Translations under genes and position numbers: made by a program
The notes under the pieces: generated by a model
Seen by the model: the letters and a program-made list of their open reading frames with translations, nothing else
Databases searched by the model: none
Told to the model about the DNA's origin: nothing
Assembly (NCBI GenBank): GCA_041664945.1
Contig: JBAYJY010000017.1
Span: 1-40,930, forward strand
Reading direction: 5' to 3'
DNA length: 40,930 bases
DNA from: JBAYJY01 sp041664945
Lineage (GTDB): Bacteria > UBP15 > UBA6099
Shown here: positions 9,301 through 15,463 of the stretch, one piece after another
Layout of the letters: each line of letters opens with the position of its first letter
How positions within the stretch are numbered: the stretch's first letter is position 1

Positions 9301-10587
9301 TCGAACACGACCGTCCCGACAACGACCCTCACGGACACAAAACACGGCTTCCCGCTCAAGCTGACAAAAGTCAACTTCGGCTCGAAGGACGGCGCGTTCT
9401 TCGTCAACATGTCCGGGTCGCTCACAATCAGCGTAAGCAATTCAGGATTCTCTCTGAATTTTGAAAATCTCAAGATCACACAAAAGCTGCAGTTCAGCAT
9501 AGGAATGGTGACCGGCGGAATAAAGATCGCCGGGTTCGGACTTGAAATCACGCAGTTCGTGATAGACGATTCGGGATCCGACCCGTTCTTCATGATCTCC
9601 GGCGGCATCAGCCTCCCGCAGATAGGCGGCGTGAGCGTTCAGGGCCTCAAGATTTATAAATCCGGAAAGGTCGAACTCGCCGGCATCCGCATTTATGTCG
9701 ACTACAAAGCATACGTGGTCGACATGAGCATGAGTTACATCGACAGCGTATTTAAGGTCGAGGGCACGATTCTTCTCGCCAACAAGGGGCTTCACGCCAA
9801 GGGCGAGTTCAGCCCGAACGGGTTCTCGATCGATCTTGACGTTTACGGGCTGTCCATCCCGCTGTTCCCGGGGATATTCCTCGACTCGATCGGCGGCGGC
9901 ATAACCTATCAGAAGTCGCCCGAATTCCTCGAATTCCGGATGCGCTGCGGGATAGCATTCGGCGACAAGGCCCTGCTATACGGCACGGTCGGCCTTAAAG
10001 TCAATTCGACAGGCATCATAGAAATAACAGGCGAGCTTTCAGCGTTCAACGGGCTGTTCCCGGTCGCGCAGGTGGTTATCACGCTCGACGTTCCAAAAGC
10101 GACGCTGACCGGCTCAGCGCATATCAACTACCCGATCTACGGCGTTGTTCTATGGCTCGACGCGCAGGTGAATATCTATGCGTCACCCACGGACTTCTAT
10201 ATAACCGCGAACTGCGCCGCGAAGATTTTCAACATCTTCCAGGTCGGCTATGCGAACCTGTACGTCGGCACTCAGGGCTTCAAATTCTCCTGCGGAGTGA
10301 GCATCGATCTCGGATTCGTCAACGCCGGGTTCGACTTCAAGTTCGAGATCGACCGCCAGTTCACGATTTACGCATCCTTCCATGGCTGGCTGCATTTCGA
10401 CATCTGGATTGCGTCGGTCTCCGGCGACATCTGGGCCGAACTGAAAATTGTGCCGACAAACATTGATTCCAGTTACTTCACAGGCAGATTGTCGCTCTCG
10501 GTGTGCGTGCTCAAAATCTGCGGCAGTTGCGACGTCTATCTGAGGATAGACAAGGACGGCGTGCACGCCGGCAAGAACGAAAACTGA
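6325..10587 (+). CDS. Secreted 1420-residue all-beta repeat protein of unknown function
   Basis: ATG at 6325 is chosen over the in-frame ATG at 6274: it follows GGAGA by 4-5 bases and gives a clean signal peptide (basic MKQTYK, hydrophobic core, ALAQA cleavage site). The mature protein is a long run of short alternating beta strands of the kind GxLxLxG, with IPAPF and DGKFxGD turns, few helices and few cysteines. Residues about 60-500 and 505-945 are homologous halves: KDKKFDSFDFSGS at 189 matches KNKKLDSFGFAGS at 617, and later landmarks are 439-442 apart. Residues 946-1420 form a further, more divergent beta region. I do not recognise a named family. The strand pattern recalls AsmA/TamB-like beta-groove proteins or an elongated beta-solenoid, but this is inference. 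The last 200 residues of the preceding giant protein share this style, which suggests the two products interact. Confidence 0.9.
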   Translation: MKQTYKLLIYVLAFMLLGVIPQAALAQAVTKEIDVLGFKFKVDDGTIEALNDKLVLKGKGSMDLSSALGAGAILTVNEMSIDHETTFSMKGITMPDITFGPFKAKIAPDDIILEKIIEKGVDPYLNLNIILQVNLGSETIQTETTIPITKDGMKNATIALKPMEGKENFLSKDFGGVILTLTSGTAIIKDKKFDSFDFSGSIDIFGTKIALKDVSVTADKITGTASITGGAPMQLGQIGLDLRGDINFTYDSANGLDVIIGEAAIQLAKIIPGATGEITITNLELAKGKISAEGQVLQKIDILGVGLSVKHFALLSEAPATGGARFTKLTLDGTVTIDQLSLNLDFTGLEIDSDGKFKGDIALATPQQLTMFGVGVTINTISFESGENAFTVKAGGAFNFGADTLPFTSLAIAGGKVDAIFDVTDSKPFSFSWFQYLKVNHLAIDQNIMTLGGKIEIPAPFAYTFAFDGVQFDPEGAWQAAKTVTASQAKEGVQQAAAKAWEKLTDPSMISLENKSTTPLTVAGFNFYIDAITIPNPLKIAKTKVVPDTLLQLYMRTEISIGDKKINVNVDGLQVTKTGVSDLTLNVMPPQGQASLFEMTFMGWAKITIDSASLIIKNKKLDSFGFAGSATVFDRGFQVVKFSSSEGNLEGQLKAIGDPYLNLAGVMLRFQGDIVFKITGGKGGGDPGAAAAGRSLELSITNISVDFSGLIGTPMQLLCKELKIKDGSISAELALSDKIELFGLSLQLNKVLLESIAPATPDGKRTFSASLSGVFTIPTPFLELTFTNFKVSSTGEFGGDLSLSALQEFSLFGVTFRISNINISKLPQQPVSVSLKGSITFMPGSTLEFTELKVQGGKLSATFNISESNPLKIPYCDFIGITKLQIIENSLKLSGYLQLPAPLGVRFNLNDLVISSDGKISGGSLALASAVTVNLELFQIVISTASFDLTTRYLSFSGELKLPSSVIDSSIKFGNMGISLASAGAGGGAMDTSNTTVPTTTLTDTKHGFPLKLTKVNFGSKDGAFFVNMSGSLTISVSNSGFSLNFENLKITQKLQFSIGMVTGGIKIAGFGLEITQFVIDDSGSDPFFMISGGISLPQIGGVSVQGLKIYKSGKVELAGIRIYVDYKAYVVDMSMSYIDSVFKVEGTILLANKGLHAKGEFSPNGFSIDLDVYGLSIPLFPGIFLDSIGGGITYQKSPEFLEFRMRCGIAFGDKALLYGTVGLKVNSTGIIEITGELSAFNGLFPVAQVVITLDVPKATLTGSAHINYPIYGVVLWLDAQVNIYASPTDFYITANCAAKIFNIFQVGYANLYVGTQGFKFSCGVSIDLGFVNAGFDFKFEIDRQFTIYASFHGWLHFDIWIASVSGDIWAELKIVPTNIDSSYFTGRLSLSVCVLKICGSCDVYLRIDKDGVHAGKNEN

Positions 10588-10593
10588 AAATAA

Positions 10594-10620
10594 GCGGGGC
10601 GGGCATTATGCCCGCCCCGC
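10594..10620. repeat. 27-bp GC-rich palindrome
   Basis: A near-perfect palindrome lies 7 bp after the stop codon of the 1420-residue protein. The arms are GCGGGGCGGGCAT and its exact complement, around one central T. No T-run follows on either strand. A second smaller palindrome lies 60 bp downstream. It could be a REP-like element or a Rho-assisted RNA 3'-end stabiliser. Confidence 0.7.
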
Positions 10621-10681
10621 GTATATTTGCCGAATCCCGCGGCCCGCTTTCAAGAGGCGCGCCGCCAGTTTTATGTTTTGA

Positions 10682-10698
10682 GGGGCATGACATGCCCC
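10682..10698. repeat. 17-bp palindrome before the Fn3 gene
   Basis: GGGGCATG and CATGCCCC flank a single A. It lies 20 bp upstream of the Shine-Dalgarno of the 688-residue protein. It could be an operator or RNA hairpin; nothing in the sequence decides which. Confidence 0.55.
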
Positions 10699-10729
10699 AA
10701 CGATAAAAACTGTTTGACGGAGATTATTA

Positions 10730-12796
10730 ATGGCGACAAAACGCTTGGTTCCATTTCTGCTACTGCTCACGGCGATCGGAACGGCCGCCCTCGCGCAAAG
10801 CCAGAAAAGCGATCTGAACATGACATTGCTTCCAGCGAAGGACAAAGTCCTCGTGATCGCTTTCGGCCTGCCCACGGACGGGGTCTCCGGATTCAACGTC
10901 TACCGCGCCGATAAAGGCTCGGCTGACTTCAAACTTCTGAACGCAACACCGATACTGCCTATCACTAACCCGGACGAAATCACTAAAACGCTCGGCAACG
11001 GCGCGGTGGATTTCTTTAAAGCTTTCAACCTTAAATCAGCCGACGAGCTTTTCGCCGACTACCCCAAGGACAGGGGCAGATACAATATCATGTCCATTTT
11101 TTCAATCGAGCTGAACCGGATCCTCGGAAGGCTGTACGAAGACAAAGACGTTCAGGCCGACGCCACATACCAATACAAAATCGCGCTGCTTGACGAAGGC
11201 GGCAAGGAAATCAAAACCTTCGGGCCTGATGAGGCCGTCGTTAAAACCGCAGTTCTTCCGGCGCCGGCCGGATTCGCTCTGAAAGCGGGCGACGGAAACG
11301 TCGTTTTAAACTGGAACAAGCCGCCGGACGACTTTGCCGGCATCGGCTGGGATATCTATCGCTCGGAATCAAAAGACGGCCCGTTCGCGCCGGCCAACAA
11401 GAAGGTCATCTCAGTTCTGACAGACAGGGAAAAAGATGTGAAAGCCTACCACGACACATTGCTCGAAAACGGAAAAACCTACTACTACTATATGGTTTCG
11501 CGCGACCTTGTCGGCAATACAAGCCCGCCCACTCAAACGCTTGAAGCCGCCACCAAGGACCTGACTCCTCCGAGACCTCCGTCGAACGTCGACGTTAAGC
11601 TTCAGGACAAGAAAGCGGTCGTCACCTGGTCCATGAACCTCGAACCAGACCTCGCTTCCTACGACATTTATATGGGCGTGTCGCAGGAAGGCGAGGATGA
11701 TTATACGAAGATGAACGAAAAACCGCTCGCCCCGGACACTGTCACATACACTGATGAAACGATCAAGGAAGGGATGGCTCGCTTTTACCGGCTGACCGCG
11801 ATCGATAGGTCCGGCAACGCCAGCAAGAAATCAGCCGCCGCTTCAGTGCTGCCCCCCGACAAAACGCCGCCTTCTTCGCCGATTCAGGTCGAGGGCAAAC
11901 CAGCCGGCAAGAACATGATCCTTATTACCTGGCAGCCGAATAAAGAGGAAGACCTTCACGGCTACTATCTCTTCCGCGGCCCGAGCGCTGATAAAATGGA
12001 AAAAATCAACACGGCAGTTATCGAGAAAACGACTGGGAAATATGAGGACTTCGGCGTCATCCCCGGCGAAAACTATTTTTATTCGCTCGCGGCTCTGGAT
12101 GTCGCCCTGAACGTCAGCAAACAGTCGACGCCGATCATGGTCACCGCGCCGGACTCGATCCCGCCGGAGTTTCCGGGCGGCCTCTTCGCGAGAGCGGATG
12201 ACCGGAAAGTCACACTTAATTGGCCGGCAAACCTCGAAAAAGACCTCGCCGGCTACCGCCTCTACCGAACCGATAAAGAGGGCGCCGACAAAGCAGCTTT
12301 CGTTAAAACCGGCGACGACATCCCGAAAGACAAAACGGCCGCCGATGACTCGACCGTGAAAAACGGAACAAAATACTGGTACTTCCTGACCGCGTTCGAC
12401 GCTGCGGACAACGAGAGCGACCGATCAAGCATAGTGGTCGCCCTGCCCCGCGACTTCGTTCCGCCCGCCCCGCCCTCCGGCGTAGCAGGCATTCCAAACG
12501 AAAAAAGCATCCAAATCACTTGGACTCCGAATGCGGAAGACGATATCGCCGGCTATCAGCTCCTGCGCAGCGAGATGAAAACCGGCGTTTTCGCCCCGGT
12601 CAGCGGCGATTCATTTCTCAATCCGTCACAAACCGAATTCGACGACAACACAGCAGTCTCCGGGAAAGCATACTGGTACCGCGTGATTGCGAACGACACT
12701 TCTACAAACATCAGCAACCGGTCGGAAGCAGCCGGCCCATTCACAAAATTAGAACCGGAGACAAGCGTTGAGAAAAAAGACGACGCGAAGAAATGA
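10730..12796 (+). CDS. Secreted fibronectin type III protein (five domains plus an unusual N-terminal one)
   Basis: ATG follows GGAG (10719-10722) by seven bases. Residues 1-23 are a signal peptide (hydrophobic LVPFLLLLTAIG, then ALAQS). Residues 27-175 look like an Fn3 fold: FNVYRADKG near 55 and TYQYKIALLDEGG near 146 are typical strands, but about 70 mostly helical residues (about 80-140) sit between them. Five regular Fn3 domains follow at about 178-275, 280-375, 380-475, 479-573 and 579-672, each joined by a TPP- or PPxPP-type linker with the usual VxxxW strand and YYYxxxAxDxxxN strand. The C-terminus is a charged tail. These Fn3 domains are of a different sub-family from those in the two giant proteins. 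It is probably an extracellular or surface-bound structural or binding protein, third in a row of secreted proteins and likely in the same transcription unit as the two upstream. Confidence 0.92.
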   Translation: MATKRLVPFLLLLTAIGTAALAQSQKSDLNMTLLPAKDKVLVIAFGLPTDGVSGFNVYRADKGSADFKLLNATPILPITNPDEITKTLGNGAVDFFKAFNLKSADELFADYPKDRGRYNIMSIFSIELNRILGRLYEDKDVQADATYQYKIALLDEGGKEIKTFGPDEAVVKTAVLPAPAGFALKAGDGNVVLNWNKPPDDFAGIGWDIYRSESKDGPFAPANKKVISVLTDREKDVKAYHDTLLENGKTYYYYMVSRDLVGNTSPPTQTLEAATKDLTPPRPPSNVDVKLQDKKAVVTWSMNLEPDLASYDIYMGVSQEGEDDYTKMNEKPLAPDTVTYTDETIKEGMARFYRLTAIDRSGNASKKSAAASVLPPDKTPPSSPIQVEGKPAGKNMILITWQPNKEEDLHGYYLFRGPSADKMEKINTAVIEKTTGKYEDFGVIPGENYFYSLAALDVALNVSKQSTPIMVTAPDSIPPEFPGGLFARADDRKVTLNWPANLEKDLAGYRLYRTDKEGADKAAFVKTGDDIPKDKTAADDSTVKNGTKYWYFLTAFDAADNESDRSSIVVALPRDFVPPAPPSGVAGIPNEKSIQITWTPNAEDDIAGYQLLRSEMKTGVFAPVSGDSFLNPSQTEFDDNTAVSGKAYWYRVIANDTSTNISNRSEAAGPFTKLEPETSVEKKDDAKK

Positions 12797-12832
12797 TATA
12801 TTTCCGCATACTTAATTTTGCCGGAGACAATC

Positions 12833-12931
12833 ATGACAAGAAACCTGATGCAAACTGATAATAAAATTGTCCGGCTGAAGTTACAGTGTAACCGCGGCGT
12901 TACGCTTCTTGTTTATGGGCTGGAGGGATAA
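12833..12931 (+). CDS. Possible 32-residue small ORF
   Basis: A 33-codon frame (MTRNLMQTDN start) is preceded by GGAGA at 12823-12827 with five bases of spacing, a good ribosome site. The peptide has no clear membrane segment or motif. It overlaps a 13-bp dyad that may be an activator site, so it may be only the remains of the upstream transcription unit or a fortuitous frame. Confidence 0.25.
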   Translation: MTRNLMQTDNKIVRLKLQCNRGVTLLVYGLEG

Positions 12932-12969
12932 ACTATTTCTGCAAAATTCTTTACAGCCGAAAATTGCAG
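12880..12969. promoter_or_regulatory. Two dyads, candidate enhancer sites for a sigma54 activator
   Basis: GTTACA and TGTAAC flank a single G (12880-12892), a perfect 13-bp dyad. CTGCAA (12939-12944) and TTGCAG (12964-12969) form a wider dyad centred about 114 bp before the predicted start of the sigma54 promoter. Enhancer-binding activators usually bind dyads 80-200 bp upstream, so the placement fits. The assignment as activator sites is inference. Confidence 0.4.
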
Positions 12970-13041
12970 TTACATTTGGGTTTTTGTATTTTATCTGGAG
13001 AAACCCAATATATATGTTAACAAAGGTTAAACCATCCATCA

Positions 13042-13057
13042 TGGCATGCTTCTTGCA
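13042..13057 (+). promoter_or_regulatory. Sigma54 (-24/-12) promoter
   Basis: TGGCATGCTTCTTGCA matches the RpoN consensus TGGCAYG-N4-TTGCW at every fixed position. The invariant GG is at 13043-13044 and GC at 13055-13056, the required spacing. The predicted start is near 13068. It lies in a 412-bp non-coding, A+T-richer gap (12797-13208) and points at the leader ORF and the beta-barrel gene. Transcription would need an enhancer-binding ATPase; none is encoded in this window. Confidence 0.8.
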
Positions 13058-13104
13058 ATATAATCCCAAATTAGAATTTTCGGGAACATGGAGGATGGTC
13101 GAAA

Positions 13105-13209
13105 ATGATTGAATCTGTAATTGGTTTTCAACTCAAAAATCATGAGCAAGAAGCCAGCGCTGAAAAAAATGGTTCGAAAACCAAAAAAAGAATTGATAAC
13201 AAGCGATAA
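13105..13209 (+). CDS. 34-residue leader peptide coupled to the beta-barrel gene
   Basis: The ORF starts MIESVIGFQLKNHEQ and becomes lysine-rich (KNGSKTKKR). GGAGG at 13090-13094 lies ten bases upstream. Its TAA (13207-13209) shares its last base with the ATG (13209-13211) of the next gene, the TAATG arrangement typical of stop-restart coupling. The beta-barrel start has no Shine-Dalgarno of its own, so translation of this ORF would explain how it is read. No family is recognised. It could act only as a coupling leader. Confidence 0.45.
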   Translation: MIESVIGFQLKNHEQEASAEKNGSKTKKRIDNKR

Positions 13210-15389
13210 TGATGAAATTTTGCCGTCGCCATAATATCCATAAATTGTTGCCGCCGGTTTTTCATTCGTCAAATTTCGTGGTTTCCGAACAAAAACCCTA
13301 TTCCGTTTCCTGCCGCCCGATTTACAAACTTCTGAAACACAATAAACGGACACAGCGGTTCATCGCCGTTTTACTGATTTCACTCATAACAAATATAGTG
13401 CTTTTGCCGTTGGCGCCGTCGACAGGTTTTGCGCTGACTATCGGCCTGAACGAATCCAAGGATCATCCTAAGGGAATCGAGATACCGCCCGACGACCAGA
13501 TGAATCCCGCGGAAAAAGTGAAACCCGCGCCTGTGTCAAAAGCGCCCTCTCAGCAACAGGCGTCTCAGCCGTCCGCGCAGCCCGCGGCGAAGCAGCCCTC
13601 CGGCCCGAGCAAACCGTACAAAGGCATCTTCGCGGCTTGGCAGCCGCTCGATAAAATCTTCCCTCTCAAAACCGCGACTCTCGGCGTCTATGGAATCAAC
13701 AGGCTCAGCGACCAGCGCTGGATGGTGAACAACTCTGCTTATACCGGCTGGTCCAACTACTATGTCGAAGGCGGAAGATCTGTCGGCGTTCTGAAAGACT
13801 TCAAAGGCAAGTTCCAGTACAACAGGCAGATGAAGAAACAACTCACTTCGAGCAGCATGATGAATTATTCGGCGAAAATGTTCGGCTTCGATGTCGCGTT
13901 TAACAAAAATATAAATAAGTCCAACAACGGCTCCGGCGCCTCGATATCGACAAGCATAAATAATGTCCAGAAAACGACAGTCGGCTGGTCTCCGTCCAAG
14001 CGGTTTTCGGCTGGCTACGCGATAGACAGGAATTCCTCGCGTTCGATCAATCCCGGCGCTATTTCGCAGTCTGTCGAGCGAAAGCAAAGCTGGACAGCGA
14101 AATATCAGCCGAGCGATAAAATCACTGTCAACGCATCGCAGATTACGTCCGCCAACCGCAACTACCTCGACGGCTCTGTCGCGAAAACAATCGTTACCGA
14201 ACTGAAAGTGATCTCGCCGGTCTCGAAGCGGCTCAACCTCGAAGCCGGCTACCAATTCGTCGGCAACCGCAACATTCAGGGCGCAACCAGTTCGGATGTC
14301 AGAAAATCCACCCGCACTCTCGGAGCAAGCTACCAATTAACGCCGGATGCGAAGCTCAACTATACGTTCTCCATGGCCGACGACAAAAACATTTCTTCCA
14401 GCCTGAAGACAGACTTCGGAACGACAAGCCGCGAAATGAAGTTTCAATACGCAGTTTTCTCATGGCTGAAATTCGACGGAAAAAATCAAGTGAGCTTCTC
14501 CGAAAACGCCGGGAAAACCGCCCAGCGTCAGGCCGCCTTCAATGTCGACCATAAAAACATCAAATTTCTGCCCGGCGCAACTTCCGTCAACATAAACAAA
14601 AATGTCACCGTTTCGCCGACCGCCGCCGATCCGAAAACAACTTCAAATTACACGCTCTCGGTGAGCACGCCCGTCAATTATATGAAAAACAGGCTCGCTC
14701 TCACTCAACAGTACACTCTTAACGAGAATTCCAGTTCCTCTTATCTGACGCCGGTGCAGCTTACCCGGTCGATCTCTAATAACTACACCGCCTTATACAA
14801 GCTTTCCAAAACACTTTCGATCGGCGAAAATATCAATCAAAGCGATAATTCATCTTCCACCATCAGCGGCATCACAAGCCAGTCGGTGAACAAAACATTT
14901 ACTGATAAAATCACATATCATGTAAAACAGCCCTTTACAAAAAAAATCCGCGCGGCGGCGTCGTTCGAATACTCCCTCTCGCGGACGAGAAACCAAAGCC
15001 GCAATATAATACCGACCGAAAGCCTGACGCTGAACAACGTCTTGAAAAACACCGGCGTTTTCGTTTTCAAACAAAAGAAATGGAACGCGTCATACACTGT
15101 CGAGCGCGGCGTGAACAAGCCGAAAGACGCCGCGATGTCCAGGGCGCTTATGCACAAACTGGACTGGAATCTCGGAGACCTGTTCGGTTATAAATTCAAC
15201 GGCAATTTCTCGACGACGAAACAAAACGGGGGCGGCGTCGCCGGCGGCGTAATGAAACTCGTGAAGGAGTACGGCGATTCCTCGCTGGTGTCAATGTCTT
15301 ACGAGTTCACTAAAAATCAGTCGATTGATAATATTTCACAGAACACTTTCGACAAGTACTTCGAGATAGGCGCGGAATTCAAACATTGA
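13209..15389 (+). CDS. Probable outer-membrane beta-barrel protein with proline/glutamine-rich linker
   Basis: The 726-residue product has a long basic N-terminus (1-50), a hydrophobic segment (about 51-76, FIAVLLISLITNIVLLPLAP) acting as signal or anchor, and a flexible Pro/Gln/Ser/Lys linker (about 98-137). From about 155 to the end it shows repeated amphipathic strands separated by Asn/Ser/Lys-rich turns (for example KLNYTFSMADD and WNASYTVERG), as in large outer-membrane barrels. The last strand is KYFEIGAEFKH. There are only two cysteines, both before the signal. No exact family is recognised. The unusually long pre-signal region could mean the true start is internal (a GTG lies near codon 24), but the TAATG coupling supports this start. 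It stands between the Fn3 proteins and could anchor or export them. Its sigma54 promoter suggests conditional expression. Confidence 0.82.
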   Translation: MMKFCRRHNIHKLLPPVFHSSNFVVSEQKPYSVSCRPIYKLLKHNKRTQRFIAVLLISLITNIVLLPLAPSTGFALTIGLNESKDHPKGIEIPPDDQMNPAEKVKPAPVSKAPSQQQASQPSAQPAAKQPSGPSKPYKGIFAAWQPLDKIFPLKTATLGVYGINRLSDQRWMVNNSAYTGWSNYYVEGGRSVGVLKDFKGKFQYNRQMKKQLTSSSMMNYSAKMFGFDVAFNKNINKSNNGSGASISTSINNVQKTTVGWSPSKRFSAGYAIDRNSSRSINPGAISQSVERKQSWTAKYQPSDKITVNASQITSANRNYLDGSVAKTIVTELKVISPVSKRLNLEAGYQFVGNRNIQGATSSDVRKSTRTLGASYQLTPDAKLNYTFSMADDKNISSSLKTDFGTTSREMKFQYAVFSWLKFDGKNQVSFSENAGKTAQRQAAFNVDHKNIKFLPGATSVNINKNVTVSPTAADPKTTSNYTLSVSTPVNYMKNRLALTQQYTLNENSSSSYLTPVQLTRSISNNYTALYKLSKTLSIGENINQSDNSSSTISGITSQSVNKTFTDKITYHVKQPFTKKIRAAASFEYSLSRTRNQSRNIIPTESLTLNNVLKNTGVFVFKQKKWNASYTVERGVNKPKDAAMSRALMHKLDWNLGDLFGYKFNGNFSTTKQNGGGVAGGVMKLVKEYGDSSLVSMSYEFTKNQSIDNISQNTFDKYFEIGAEFKH

Positions 15390-15395
15390 AGCGGG

Positions 15396-15424
15396 CGCCG
15401 CAAGTGAAAAGTGCGGCGTTTTTT
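15396..15424 (+). terminator. Rho-independent terminator after the beta-barrel gene
   Basis: CGCCGCA (15396-15402) pairs with TGCGGCG (15412-15418) and is followed directly by six T residues. It lies 7 bp after the stop codon and separates the sigma54-driven unit from the next giant gene. Confidence 0.88.
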
Positions 15425-15463
15425 ATTAATATATAAAGATTAGGAAAAACAAAGAGCCACATT

